Counted from the first letter of the stretch, positions 1 through 11,440 are shown. The stretch is 64,000 bases of DNA from Erpobdella octoculata (GCA_963978895.1 OZ022238.1:20057048-20121047); one strand, 5' to 3'. Notes: generated from the letters alone by a model not told the origin. Numbers and translations are program-made.

Positions 1-934
1 TATAAAAATTCCAGATCTAAGCAAATCATTAAATTTTTTGTCAACAAAACTCTCAATTCAAAACATATTTTAACAATTTGGTTTTGACGTCCAGGACAAA
101 ATACATTTTTTCTAGAATCTTCTAAAGTAACTTTTGAGCAATTGTTACTTCAACATCAACAGCATCAGACCAATTCAGAAAGATACTATTAACAGTTTTT
201 TCATTATTGTTGGAATCACAGTAGTCATTGCTTGAATAATTTTGTTTTGGTTCTCGCTATAGAGCTGACGTTAGTTTTGTAAAATGGCATCAACTGATTA
301 AATTTTACAATGACTGAAGCAAATATACTTGTTCAACAAAATGTTTGCTATAAAGAACATGATAAACCGACCAAATTTAGAGTTCAAATGCTATAAATTC
401 ACTATATTTTACAGTATATTACTATAAGTAAAGCGGAACCACTTGTGCAACATATGATACTTGTTTTTATATTCAATATAAACGTTTTAAAAAAATATTT
501 GTAATTATTATGTCTAATAATATGGACTGAATCCCGGGATTCCGACGTCTAATCCAGGGATTGCAATTCGCCAAAAACAGCTAAATCCCGGGTTCCTGGA
601 ATTGTAATCGCTAAGCGCCATATAGCACAATGGTTCCCAAGCTCCAAACTCTCTTGCAACTTGCAACTCATGTGGCAACACAAATTGTAGTATTGATGTT
701 TGTTCAGCAATAGAAAAAAAGTTTATTTTTTCTTGCTCTGTCCTTTCTTTGTCTCTTCATCAAATTTCCGGGGGTGTCCATCACGAGAGGTTTTCTATTG
801 CATTACGAAATTTCAATGTATCCTCTCAAGCAAGCAAACAAACACGGTGAAATTGATAAAAAAAAAATTAACAAATTGGCTTGATTTTTTATAGCAAACT
901 CTTGTATAGGTGCATTGTCACAACTTCTCGCCAA
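1..934. other. Gene-free AT-rich stretch
   Basis: No coding exon or recognisable RNA gene is visible. Near 535-600 there are two related GC-rich motifs (ATCCCGGG with flanks) that look like remains of a small palindromic repeat. A motif at about 822-860 (CAAGCAAGC...ACACGGTGAAATTGA) recurs in related form near 23.13 kb, so it is probably dispersed repeat sequence. Confidence 0.4.
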
Positions 935-2777
935 GCCCGTAGCTAGCGGGGGGGCTGGGGGGGCTGCAGCCCCCCCCACTAAACATGTAAGCCCCCCCTA
1001 CTAAAATTGTAAATAAAATTAAATAAAAATAAATAAATAAAGGTAAATTTAAATATAAAATTAATAATTTGCATGCCTGTAGAATGAATAATTGGTACAA
1101 CCCATACCAAAAAAGAGCAAAAGTACAGATTAGCACGCTACGTGATTCTGTAATGAGCAATATAGTGTTCACCAGAGTGGAATTAGCTTTGTGCTGTTTA
1201 TTTTAGCATGTTGGATGGTATATTAGAAGAGTTGATGGAGAGCTTTGTTGATAGTTATTTAAGTTAATCTAAAGGTTTGATTTGTGCAGTGTCTGCTCTT
1301 TTACCAGCATCAGACAAGTTTTTAGATGTCAACGACCTTGAACCGTTGACGCAACTGCTAAAACAAGACAGGCATGACGATGTTGAAAACTATATTGCAG
1401 ACGAGGCTCTCATTACAAGTAGGTTTCTAAAAAAACAAATTTCAACCAGGCTGCAGTTTCCAGGAAATGATGGATTTTATGCTGGACTATAAAGATGCAT
1501 TTCCTACTCTAAATTGGCCTATTCAGCTGCAATGACTCTCGGCATCTCGATTGCCACTTGTGAAAACTCATTTTCTTGTCTAACACGAATACTACAACCA
1601 CAGAGAAGATCAATGTCCCATGAGAGAAAAAGCAAACTTGTACTTCTGGCATTTGAAAAATCACTCTGTAAAGCAATTGATTTGGATACCTATCAAATAC
1701 CAAGAATGCAATAAAATAAAATCGGATTCAAATAATTGTCTTGACAATGATCAAACCATATTATAATGAAATAGACTTTTTCATTTAGTTTCTCATTTCA
1801 AGCTACTACACATCCATTCATGTTTTACACATGAAAATTGTCATGAGTTTCATAATCACTGCTTGGACGTAGTCTTACAATATTATAATAACTTTAATCT
1901 TACAGTTTTAGAACAGAGAAAGAAGCTAATTCAGCTTAGCTGACAAACTTTGGCTTTTGATTTTTGAATGACTCTCAATAATTCAAACTATTTTCATAAT
2001 TTAGTATTTTTTAGTACTAGTCTGACACTGCAATACTATTAACCCCAATATTCTGAATTGATTAATTTAAAGAAACAATTTAAAGCTTACTGTCAAACCA
2101 CACAATCTTTATAACAATCTAAGTTTAATGATAGATTTGATATATAATCTAATCTTCTATTTAGATTGTTTCGAAACTGATGAAAAGTTTTATGTGTAAC
2201 ACATGAATGGATGTTTAGTAACTTAAAATGAGAAAGTAAACTAAATAGTACATTTTATTATAATGTGGTTTGATCTTTGTCAAAACAAATATTTAAATCC
2301 GATTTTATTTAATTAATTTCTTGGCATTTGATACAGATGTACAAGTTTTTATCAAAAATAAAATAAGCAAGTTATTGTATTGTGAACTATAACGGTTGTC
2401 TTAATCAGTAATTAAATTTGGACAATTTGATTCAGTGCTGTCATCCCAGTGGTGTGCCATGCACGCATCAAAAATTAAGATTGTGGATAACAACAAACAT
2501 ACTGTTATTTGACAAAATTGCCTGTGGAAATTGGTAAAGTTTGTTATTACGAGCAACATATTGCAACTCTTAGAAAATCTAAAATTAAATAATAGGATAT
2601 CCAAAATTGGATGCCATTTTGTGTCAAATGCTACAAAATGCTTTGGCGAATCTCTTTATCGTGAGGGGTTTTGCACCTGCGGCGCTAGCGCTCAGGCTTT
2701 TTCGGTGCCTTCGTTCGTCAGTAGCCCCCCTACTAATTTTCATAGCCCACCCTCACTAAATTCTGCCTACGGGCCTG
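935..2777 (+). mobile_element. Non-autonomous hAT element, family A copy 1
   Basis: The left end GCCCGTAGCTAGCG and the right end CTACGGGCCTG are inverted repeats. The element is flanked by CTCGCCAA (927-934 and 2778-2785), an 8-bp target duplication typical of hAT. Against the copy at 38513-40482, the first three bases (CAG) appear lost from the left end. Subterminal G/C tracts (CTGCAGCCCCCCC) follow the left terminus. The interior encodes only the C-terminal part of a hAT transposase, so this copy cannot move itself. It is about 130 bp shorter than the second copy. Confidence 0.88.
1277..1714 (+). pseudogene. hAT transposase C-terminal remnant
   Basis: Two short frames (1277-1492 and 1514-1714) correspond to one continuous region in the copy at 38.8 kb. 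The second holds the hAT C-terminal dimerisation block, recognisable by TCENSFSCLTRIL followed by RRSMSHERKSKLVLLAFEK. In related ZMYM1-like hAT transposases this block closes the catalytic domain and drives multimerisation. Here a stop lies just upstream (near 1264) and the frame breaks between the two pieces. No N-terminal zinc finger or catalytic core is present. The gene is dead, but it identifies the superfamily independently of the termini. Confidence 0.8.
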
Positions 2778-2785
2778 CTCGCCAA

Positions 2786-3778
2786 GGCGTTCCTTAGAAA
2801 ATTTCGCCGCGACCAGGTTCTTTCAAAATTTATTTGTTTCTACCACCGGACCACCACGACTGCACTGAACGCGGATGTCTCCGGTCAACCCTTAGTACCT
2901 ATAAGACTTCTACAATAAAACAACACCGTACACAAGTAGCGGTTAGATAATCTTTATTCAAAAGATTGCTCCAAAACAATAGAATGCGGCCAACAAATGC
3001 TGTAGCAATAGCACGCAAACGAGATAGCACATGCAAAAATGCGTTTCAAGCGTATGGAACCAAAAGTCGATCTACTATCTAACGAGTGGCTGGAAGACAG
3101 CCGTATTTACTATTTATATACAAAATGAGACAGCTGGAACAGCTAAACAAAGAGATTCCAGTCTAAAACTTTTCAACGGCGAACAAAGAAAATACCACAT
3201 TTACCGACGGTGCAAAGTCCAAGAAAATGATTGGCAGGAATCATTACGGCACAGACGGGCAAAGACATACATAATTGTACGATAGGAAAGCAATTAGATT
3301 TTATATTGCAATAACCGCTTGATATAAGTTTGTGAAATTAACAGGAATTAATATTCAATATATGCAACCTATTGATATAAGTTTTGATACAAAACTCAGA
3401 AAAAGTAGCAATTAAGAAACATACTAAAGCGTACACGCAAACATATACTGACACAGATTGGTAATTGGATCGGTGGAGTTCAATTAAACTGGAGGTCACC
3501 AGATCTGCTGAGTCATATAGAACTGGTGGGGAAAAAGTAGCTATGGCTGGAGTTCAAGTGTACTTATGAGTCGTTATGATAATAGTTGTGGAGCGGGGTC
3601 GTTTGCATGCTAGAAGGAATGGATGAATGAATAAATAGTCATAGCGATGATCTTGAATCAATATTTATAGTTGTCACATGCATGCTTTCAAAAATTGATA
3701 TTAAATTGTTATATCAGTACTATTTTTAATTAGAAAACAAAATACAATTTATTTTCTTAAATTATTTGTCTCACACAG
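2786..3778. other. Non-coding stretch upstream of a lectin exon
   Basis: No complete gene is visible. A short + frame at about 3478-3573 ends in GVQVYL then a stop and resembles the last strand of a jelly-roll lectin domain, so it may be an exon relic of the same gene family as the exon at 3779. It has no clear splice acceptor. The frame at 3031-3285 has no recognisable domain and is probably chance. Confidence 0.3.
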
Positions 3779-4026
3779 CCAACCGGATGAAAAACATTAC
3801 ACTCAGCGTCACAAACACTTCGTGGCTTCTTCAGAATCCAGCACAAACTACAAACGTTTTATGTGGCAGTTACATTGACCCAAATCCAGTCGCAGGAAAT
3901 TGGTTCAAGGTCAACTGCACATCATCAACTCCAATAAGCAGATACGTTATCGTCCAGCAGACTATAATGGACAGCAGTGGAGGTTATCTAACTATTTGCG
4001 AAGCTCAAGTGTACGCCATTAAATAA
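3779..4026 (+). CDS. Terminal exon of a fucolectin-type (F5/8 C-like) lectin gene
   Basis: This 3' exon is entered through a splice acceptor (CTCACACAG, AG at 3777-3778) and ends at TAA 4024-4026. It encodes the C-terminal half of a fucolectin/tachylectin-4-type domain: ITLSVTNTSW, a Cys-containing loop (VLCGSYID), then RYVIVQQT and LTICEAQVYAIK. This is the usual end of the fold, with a hydrophobic strand and a Cys near the terminus. Such domains bind carbohydrates, often fucose, and act outside the cell in innate recognition. The organisation matches exon 4 of the complete gene at 19574-23884, including entry with two bases of a split codon. Upstream exons are not visible; a hAT insertion lies 1 kb away. 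It may be an orphan exon of a broken paralogue. Confidence 0.7.
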
Positions 4027-4379
4027 ATCAACATTATCCAATTCAAGCAATTTAGTTTTGTTTTATTATTTTAATAAAAAAAAATTATAAAAAAATTTAC
4101 AGAAAAAAATGTTTAATTAGGATCTTCAATATAACTTCATTTTTTGAAAAAGCCATTTAAAATGCGTAACCATTTCTAACAAGTTTTTGTCAATTTTAGC
4201 AACAATGTTTGTAATTTTGATTTTTAAATTTTCTTAATGCATGTTTACAGTTTTCAGTGCTATTCAACTTTATCATAGGTGTATTTTGTGCTATTCATAA
4301 TAAAGAGAAAAGTGTCTTATAACTGGTTATCACTTCATCAAACTGTTGCATTATTTATGCATGTTCTCGCTTTTTGTTC

Positions 4380-5006
4380 TCCTTGACATCACTGCGGCAT
4401 TAGACACCTCTGATCACGGCATACTGTTGCTACGGGTTCAGCCAGACCGTCATCAACTGGTTTCGGTCGTATTTGAAGGATCGTTTGTTTCTGGTCAAGC
4501 ATGGTGACCTGACATCTGCAGCTGTATCTTTGGACTGTGGCGTTCCACAGGGTTTAATTCTGGGTTCGCTTTTTTATTTTCTTTATACACTGGAGACATC
4601 GGAAAAATCTTTGAGTCCATGGCCTTCAGCACCATTTTATGCCGACGTTACTCAGATTAATGGGTACTGCACTCTAGACCAAACCGCGGAATTATCTGTA
4701 AAAATGATGGCCTGAGTCGAAGACGCTGGTTGTTGGATGTTCAAGAACCGCTTACAACACAACCCAGACAGATTAGAGCTCTTGCGGTGTTCATCCAAAC
4801 GTATTCTCCATCGGACTCCGGTCGATGCTCTGAAAATCTTCAATTCTTACATCAAACCCACTTCAACAGTAAAAAACCTGGAAATCTATATCGATTCGGA
4901 TTTGACTATGCAATCACAGATCAACAACATCATTCGCACATGCTTCGTCATGATTCGACAGATTCAAAGTGTAAGTGGTGCTCTGCCGGCTGTCGGTAGA
5001 AAAGCT
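4380..5006 (+). pseudogene. CR1-like LINE reverse transcriptase fragment (+)
   Basis: The translation in shifting frames gives LDITAALDTSDH, GVPQGLILGSLFYFLYTLE, a degenerate YADVTQ in place of the YADD catalytic motif, and LDQTAELSVKMMA. It then gives IDSDLTMQSQINNIIRTCF and IRQIQSVSGALPAVGRK. This closely matches the minus-strand LINE at 25.4-27.1 kb, so both belong to one subfamily. The frame breaks around 4715-4740. The LINE is interrupted at codons for VGRKA by the foldback element 5007-6473. A short continuation (6474-6498) precedes a hAT insertion at 6499, and LINE-like sequence resumes at about 7171-7210 (IDYDNPVFG). Confidence 0.8.
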
Positions 5007-5013
5007 GATTCTA

Positions 5014-5180
5014 GGACTGTTCATCAAAGGACGATTCATCAAGGGACTGTTCATCAAGGACTATTCATCAAGGGACTATTCATCAAAGGACTATTCACCA
5101 AAGGACTATTCATCAAGAGGACGGTTCATCGTAAGGACTGTTCATCTAATGTCTATTCATCCAGCGGACTATTCATCAAA
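5014..5180 (+). repeat. 16-bp tandem array, left arm of foldback element
   Basis: Units are variants of GGACTATTCATCAAAG. As 16 is not a multiple of three, each frame cycles through peptides such as GLFIK, DYSSR and TVHQ, which explains the odd repetitive frames here. The array is not coding. Confidence 0.9.
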
Positions 5181-5302
5181 AAAGTTAATAAAATTGCTTA
5201 AGATGTTATTTTTAACCAAAATATGTTACCAAAATGTAGGGTAATCTATATCAAGTTTACAGTGCTACTCTGCTTGCATCCAAATACTTTATTCTTTATA
5301 AT

Positions 5303-5460
5303 AGAACTAGCGAGGTACCTTGTGTTGCCCGGGTTTTAGAGATTTTTCGGTCGTTTTTCTCTCTCGCTCCCGTTTCCTTCCACGCTTGCTCTCACGCTCC
5401 CGGTCGCTCTTTTCCCGCTTGTCTCCCGCTTCCGCTCCCGGTCACAGCCCCAGAAAAACT
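5303..5460 (+). repeat. CTAGCGGGG-family repeat, 5' fragment
   Basis: It starts at ACTAGCGAGG, followed by TGTTGCCCGGGTTTT and a pyrimidine-rich (CGCTCCCGTTTC-like) minisatellite. The same head occurs at 24.08, 35.79, 36.55 (-), 15.95 (-), 16.46 (-) and 63.46 kb (-). Confidence 0.75.
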
Positions 5461-6302
5461 AAATTCGACTATGTTTTCGTAAATCATATATGTACACATT
5501 TACCAAAGGCCACAAACACGTCAAAGCATCACACATGCCCGCTATGTCAAATCTGGCATCGGTCGTTTAACACCAAGGGGCCACGCTTCAAAGACACTTT
5601 TGCCTCGAGCAATCAGCAAGTTTGTAGAAGACATGGTTGTAATATACAACAATTTTATTCGTCACATACATTAAATAAAAGAACTGGACAAGAAATAACG
5701 TCAAGATCTTAAGATCAAACGAGCAATAGACAATTGAATAAAAAGTTTAAAAAAACTGCCTTCAACTGTTCGTACAAACTGTAAGTATATACACTATTAT
5801 ACACACTCAAACAGCCAGATACCATACACCTCAAAACATCACTAACATCCGGTATACCACTTCTGCCACACTTCAAAGAGACGAACACGCTCGCTTTAGC
5901 GAGGTCAGGAAAGGTTATTTCAAAGTGACGCTTACGCTCGTCCGGATCTTCGATAAATCAACCAGACTCAGGTTTTTTATATCAATTAAATGAGTTGCAA
6001 TGTATTTAGTTTTTATTTGAAGTTTGCATGAAATCTGAGTCTGAGTCTGTTCTTTTTTTAATAATATAGCGCTGAGAACAGCTAAAAAATGTAGCGGCGC
6101 TGTCATCAACGATCTTGTCAGCCAATAGTACCGCTCTTAACAACCCTGGTTGCCATCACTATTTTTTGTTTAAATTACTGATATGTTTAAAATTTATTTT
6201 ATCAAAGATGAAGAACTGTCTTTTAAAATTTCATCAAATTACTTTACGCTGAAAATATCTTGGGTATATATCGATAAAGGTTGCTGAGTGTCTTCAAAAT
6301 TT

Positions 6303-6466
6303 GATGAATAGTCCTCTTGATGAATAGTCTTTAGATGAACAGTCCTTATGATGAACCGTCCTCTTGATGAATAGTCCTTTGATGAATAGTCTCTTGATGA
6401 ATAGTCCCTTGATGAATAGTCCTTGATGAACAGTCCCTTGATGAATCGTCCTTTGATGAAAAGTCC
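6303..6466 (-). repeat. 16-bp tandem array, right arm of foldback element
   Basis: This is the reverse complement of the array at 5014-5180 with the same order of variant units. It reads GATGAATAGTCC and variants on the + strand. Confidence 0.9.
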
Positions 6467-6498
6467 GCATACCGAAAAGCTCTCGTGATTGATTATGG

Positions 6499-7170
6499 CA
6501 AATGTTTCCAAACTTTTTGGCCGGAGGGCCGCATTAACTGTCAACAGCAATTTGGGGGGCCGACTAGACACTAGAGGTCAATATATGAAAAAAATCAAAA
6601 CATAGATGTTGTTTTTAATTATATATTTATAATTTTAATATTATTTGAACATGAATAAATAGTGAAACTGTATCTTGCACACAATATGGCTAAAGAAATG
6701 CACACTGACGAGTCATTATCACTAATTAAAATAGAGTTCTACACATTTCACAATTATATGAATGTACAAAACAAAAACAATGGTAATCATGGAGAAAAAA
6801 GTAATAAATTATTTTACTGTATTTTTCAAACATATTTTATAAATTTTATATTAATAGAAAAGAAAAAAATTACTAATTTTTTGATCGAAAAAGAATATAA
6901 ATTAAAAGAACTATTGAAATTTCTTGGAAAATACCGTCAAACAGCGATAAAAGCTCTAGTACGCAGGATGACAACAAACTAAAAGTGAGGTAGAATATGA
7001 AATAAAAGTAAAAGAAAATTTTACGAATTGTTTAAGATAAATTGAGAAAATATAATATTAAAAAAATATTAAAAATTAAATTTTTTGTAAATATAAAAAG
7101 TCTCCGGGGGCCGCATGAGAGAGCATCGCGGGCCGCATTTGGCCCGTGGGCCGCAGTTTGTAGATCCCTG
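6499..7170. mobile_element. Small non-autonomous hAT element
   Basis: The ends are CAAATGTTTCCAAACTTTTT and, read inward from the right, CAGGGATCTACAAACTGCGG. Both are followed by GGCC-rich subterminal motifs, as in known hAT MITEs. The flanks GATTATGG (6491-6498) and GATTATGA (7171-7178) form an 8-bp duplication with one mismatch. The interior is AT-rich. The frame at 6662-6982 is low-complexity and has no domain. The element sits within the disrupted CR1-like LINE. Confidence 0.8.
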
Positions 7171-7214
7171 GATTATGACAATCCTGTCTTTGGAACAAAT
7201 CGGTTAATTGATTC

Positions 7215-7596
<382 letters not shown>

Positions 7597-7862
7597 AATT
7601 TGAATTTGTTTATTATCAGAACCAAAAATATAAAAAACGACTATAGAATCTAGCCATAAAAAATTAATAAGTCTGAAAGTTATATTTTTGATGAAGAGGA
7701 GCTAGATCAGGCTCCTCTATACTGACAGAAGCTGGAGGACTCGCGACTCCTAAGAGATGCGGTCCTTGAAAGCGTTTACTGTCGGGGCGTCAATTGCGTA
7801 TTGCGTAAGCGCATTCCATGGAGCGACAATCCGGTTTGTGAAAAAATTGTATCGCTCTTCGC
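7597..7862 (-). pseudogene. 3' end of a CR1/L2-like LINE (-)
   Basis: On the minus strand the sequence encodes FFTNRIVAPWNAL, then VNAFKDRIS and a stop. This is the conserved C-terminal end of many invertebrate LINE reverse transcriptases. It is followed by a short 3' untranslated region and the AAT/GAT tail at 7217-7596. The 5' side is cut off where Copia gag sequence starts. Confidence 0.75.
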
Positions 7863-10800
7863 AACCTCTGATTTGATCGACCAGTTGTCATCACTCGGTG
7901 AATCATTTGCTGAACATTTAACTGTTGCATTATTTCTAAGTAGTTTGCCTGATAGTTATGGAACATTAATCACTGCCCTTGAAACTCGACCTGAGGAAGA
8001 CCTGACTCAAGAGCTTGTCAAGAATAAACTCTTAGAAGAATATAAGAGACGAGCAGAAATGACTACCTCAGTAACAGAACATCAGGAACAACAGGCGATG
8101 ATTGTACATGCTACTCGTGAGAACCAACCAAACGTATCAACAGGAAGATCGACCTTGACATGTTTCTTTTGTAAAAAGCCAAATCACATCAAAAAAGACT
8201 GTAGAAAATATATAGAATGGAAGAAGAAGCACCCTGAACATAAAGTAAAAGCTGTGAAACATTTTACTCAAGTTAATGATAAAAGAAATTTCCAACAAGG
8301 TTATGATGTTTGTTCAATAGCACGTACAGCTAATATCATCAATTCGTGGTATATAGATTCAGGTGCTACATCACACATGTGTGGAGATAGAAATTTCTTT
8401 GCAGCTTTGGACAAAAGGCTGAAGGTTGAAGTGGTTCAGGCTGATGGGGGTAAATTAACATCATCTGGTATTGGTTATGGGTACTTACAGAATTTTAGTC
8501 CTGATGGAAATCTCGGTTTGAAAATAAAGTTATTAGATGTGTTGTTTGTTCCAGAATTAAAAGGAAATTTGATATCTGTAAAGAAGCTAACTAGTTTTGG
8601 ATTTGAAGTACATTTCAAAGGAAACACATGTCATGTAATAAGATATGGTGAAATTATGTTACATGCAGTTGAAGAAAAAGGCCTCTATGAATTCATCACA
8701 ACCCAAAAGACATTCAGAGTTACTTGCAATAACATGCCTACAGAATGCATACATCTCTGGCACAACAGGTTGGGTCATAGAGATACTAATGCCATCAAGA
8801 CTCTTGCTCATGATTCTGCAGTGAATTTCCATATAAAACCTTGTGAAATTTCAGAAATTTGTGAAACTTGTATCAAAGCAAAAATGAGTAGAAAGCCTAT
8901 TCCAAAGAAATCTGAATCCAAAACAGATGATGTGCTTGACTTGATACACACTGATGTCTGTGGACCAATGTCTACCTCAACACCCAGTGGCAACAGATAC
9001 TTCATGACTATGATTGACGACTACAGTAGATACACAGAAGTTTATTTGTTGAAATACAAATCTGAAGTGTCATCAAAAATTAAAGAATATGTCAAGTATG
9101 TTCAAACAAAATTCAGAAAAACTCCAAAGATAATCAGATCAGACAGAGGAGGTGAATACACAGGAGATGAACTAAAGATGTTTTTAAAGAATGAAGGCAT
9201 TCAGACTCAACTGACAAATCCCTACACACCTCAACAGAATGGTTGTGCTGAAAGGAAAAATCGATACTTAGTCGAAATGGTGAGAAGCATGCTGATTGAT
9301 TCTGATTTACCTGACAGATATTGGGGAGAAGCAGTAACTACAGCCAACCACATGCAAAACAGGCTCCCAGTGACAAGACGTGAAGAAACACCCTACCAGA
9401 TGTGGAATGAAAAGAAACCCGATTTGAGTTACATCAGAAAGTTTGGTTGCAAAGCTTATGTTTCAATTCCTGCAAATAAAAGACAAAAGTTAAGCGATAA
9501 AGCAAGAAAGTCAATTTTTGTTGGCTACGAGGAAGGGACAAAAGGTTACCGTTTGCTTGATTCAGAAACAGACAAAATCACCATCAGTAAAGATGTCATT
9601 TTCATTGAAGGAGAACCCCATTCAAATCAAACCAGAACTGAACAGAGACTTAATTCTGATCTTGCTAGTGAAGAAAATTTTGTTGAATTATCACTTGAAG
9701 ATGATTTTGTGGATCATGATAAAGCAACGATTCAAAGTAATGAAATCGAATTGAATAAAGACAATACAGCTATTCAGTTAACACCAAAACAGCAAGTAGA
9801 ACTCAGAAGATCTCAACGACCTAACAAAGGGAAACCACCAAAGAGGCTTGAGGTTATCAACAAAGTGACAGTTAACCCGATTGTACCCAGAACCTATGAA
9901 GAAGCTATATCATGTACAGAAGCTCAACAGTGGATTGCAGCAATGAAAGAAGAACTCAGATGTTTAGAATTGAATAAAACCTGGATTTTGACAGATTTAC
10001 CCGAGAATAAAACAGCCATCGGAAGTAAATGGGTATACAAAATAAAAACTGATGAAGATGAAAATGTCGTCAAATATAAAGCTCGTTTAGTTGCTCAAGG
10101 TTATTCTCAGAAATATGGTGAAAGTTTCGATGAAGTTTTTGCACCGGTTGCTAGGACAACTACACTTCGAGCATTATTAACTATAGCTGGTCAGAAGAAA
10201 ATGATTGTTAAGCATTATGATGTACAATCAGCTTACCTTAATGCCAATCTGTCTTATGAAGTTTACATGAAGCAACCTGCACCTTTCGGTAACAACGATC
10301 TGGTATGCAAACTTTCAAAGAATTTGTACGGGCTGAAACAAGGAGCCAATGAATGGAACAAGAAACTTCATGAAATTCTCAGTAATCAGAGTTACAACAA
10401 AAGCGAGAATGATCCATGTCTATATTTTAAAAGAGATAACAAAAAGTTAATATACTTATCCATTCACGTTGATGATCTTATTGTGGCGACAACTGATTTA
10501 TCAATGATTGAAGAATTTGAACACCAAATGAATAAAGTTCTTGTTTTAAAAGATCTTGGAAATCTAAAGTATTATCTTGGAATTCAATTTCAAAGAGACC
10601 AAGATGGCATATTTTTGTTAAACCAGCAAAAATATATTGATAGTAAATTACAAGAATTCAATTTGACCGATAGCCGACCATCAAGCATACCGATTGATAC
10701 TGGATATCAAAAGAGACAAGAACCACAAGAGTGTTTTGAGAATAAAGAAGTTTATAGAAGTGCCATAGGATCTCTACTGTATTTGTCGACAAACACCAGA

Positions 10801-11418
10801 CCAGATATTGCAGTAGGAACTTCAATTCTTGCAAGACATGTTAGTGATCCAAAGAAATCTGATTGGACTGAAGTTAAAAGAATCTTTAGATATCTGAATG
10901 ACACCAAACAGAAACAATTGAAATTAGGTTCTTTGAGTGAACAACATGCCACACAACTAATAGGTTATGCAGATGCTGACTGGGGAGGTGATCTGAATGA
11001 CAGAAAATCTAACACAGGATTTTATTTCAAGTACTTAGGTTCACCAATTTCATGGGTGAGTAGAAAACAGACTATGGTTACTCTCTCATCTACTGAAGCT
11101 GAATACATAGCCCTAGTTGAAGCAGTTCAGGAAGCTCTATGGATACTGAGGATACTTAAAGATCTTGACCAAGAACTAAAGAAGCCTGTTATTATATATG
11201 AAAACAACCAGAGTTGTATTAGAATACTGCAGAATGACAGGTGTTCTCAGAGGACGAAGCACATTGACACCAAGTATCACTTCATCCGTAACTTATACAG
11301 ATCTGGTGAAATTGATGTTAGATACTGTCCGAGCGAGAAGATGATAACTGACTTGTTAACTAAACCATTAGGACCAATCAAGATTAAACAGTTAGCTCAA
11401 GACATTAGACTGTTTTAA
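7801..11418 (+). CDS. Copia-type retrotransposon Gag-Pol polyprotein, 5'-truncated
   Basis: The open frame is 1205 codons. The first ~25 codons derive from the adjacent LINE remnant; authentic Gag starts near LIDQLSSLGE. In order: Gag with a CCHC knuckle CFFCKKPNHIKKDC (~121-134); protease WYIDSGATSHM (~183); GAG-pre-integrase HLWHNRLGH (~318); integrase with HTDVCGP (~383), SDRGGEY (~448) and PQQNGCAERK (~477); reverse transcriptase with YDVQSAYLNA (~807) and HVDD (~890); RNase H with YADADWG (~1056), STEAEY (~1097) and KHIDTKYHFIR. The integrase-before-RT order defines Copia/Pseudoviridae-like elements. The catalytic box reads HVDD where YVDD is usual. No stop interrupts the frame, so insertion is fairly recent, but the Gag N-terminus and 5' LTR are missing. 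Confidence 0.95.
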   Translation: MRKRIPWSDNPVCEKIVSLFATSDLIDQLSSLGESFAEHLTVALFLSSLPDSYGTLITALETRPEEDLTQELVKNKLLEEYKRRAEMTTSVTEHQEQQAMIVHATRENQPNVSTGRSTLTCFFCKKPNHIKKDCRKYIEWKKKHPEHKVKAVKHFTQVNDKRNFQQGYDVCSIARTANIINSWYIDSGATSHMCGDRNFFAALDKRLKVEVVQADGGKLTSSGIGYGYLQNFSPDGNLGLKIKLLDVLFVPELKGNLISVKKLTSFGFEVHFKGNTCHVIRYGEIMLHAVEEKGLYEFITTQKTFRVTCNNMPTECIHLWHNRLGHRDTNAIKTLAHDSAVNFHIKPCEISEICETCIKAKMSRKPIPKKSESKTDDVLDLIHTDVCGPMSTSTPSGNRYFMTMIDDYSRYTEVYLLKYKSEVSSKIKEYVKYVQTKFRKTPKIIRSDRGGEYTGDELKMFLKNEGIQTQLTNPYTPQQNGCAERKNRYLVEMVRSMLIDSDLPDRYWGEAVTTANHMQNRLPVTRREETPYQMWNEKKPDLSYIRKFGCKAYVSIPANKRQKLSDKARKSIFVGYEEGTKGYRLLDSETDKITISKDVIFIEGEPHSNQTRTEQRLNSDLASEENFVELSLEDDFVDHDKATIQSNEIELNKDNTAIQLTPKQQVELRRSQRPNKGKPPKRLEVINKVTVNPIVPRTYEEAISCTEAQQWIAAMKEELRCLELNKTWILTDLPENKTAIGSKWVYKIKTDEDENVVKYKARLVAQGYSQKYGESFDEVFAPVARTTTLRALLTIAGQKKMIVKHYDVQSAYLNANLSYEVYMKQPAPFGNNDLVCKLSKNLYGLKQGANEWNKKLHEILSNQSYNKSENDPCLYFKRDNKKLIYLSIHVDDLIVATTDLSMIEEFEHQMNKVLVLKDLGNLKYYLGIQFQRDQDGIFLLNQQKYIDSKLQEFNLTDSRPSSIPIDTGYQKRQEPQECFENKEVYRSAIGSLLYLSTNTRPDIAVGTSILARHVSDPKKSDWTEVKRIFRYLNDTKQKQLKLGSLSEQHATQLIGYADADWGGDLNDRKSNTGFYFKYLGSPISWVSRKQTMVTLSSTEAEYIALVEAVQEALWILRILKDLDQELKKPVIIYENNQSCIRILQNDRCSQRTKHIDTKYHFIRNLYRSGEIDVRYCPSEKMITDLLTKPLGPIKIKQLAQDIRLF

Positions 11419-11440
11419 CATTGACAACGAATAAATCGTT

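Larger units (their letters stand above)
5007..6473. mobile_element. Foldback-type element with tandem-repeat inverted ends
   Basis: The two ends are inverted copies of an array of about ten units near GGACTATTCATCAAAG (16 bp): 5014-5180 left, 6303-6466 right. Variant units occur in the same order on both arms (GACGATTC, then GACTGTTC, GACTATTC..., GACGGTTCATC), so the arms are true inverted repeats and not two chance arrays. The direct repeat GAAAAGCT occurs at 4999-5006 and 6474-6481 and is the likely 8-bp target duplication, splitting a LINE codon run. Foldback elements are defined by long inverted ends made of tandem repeats. The interior has no convincing transposase and contains a CTAGCGGGG-family fragment at 5303-5460. 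Confidence 0.75.

Noticed and set aside
3031..3285. 84-codon plus-strand frame as a gene
   Set aside because: No recognisable domain, no clear splice context and no support from neighbours.
4975..5244. Repetitive frames with GLFIKG / DYSSR motifs as a repeat protein
   Set aside because: The 16-bp array shifts frame every unit and has a matching inverse array at 6303-6466, so it is transposon structure.
6662..6982. 106-codon plus-strand frame as a gene
   Set aside because: It lies inside a small hAT MITE, is AT-rich low-complexity and has no domain.
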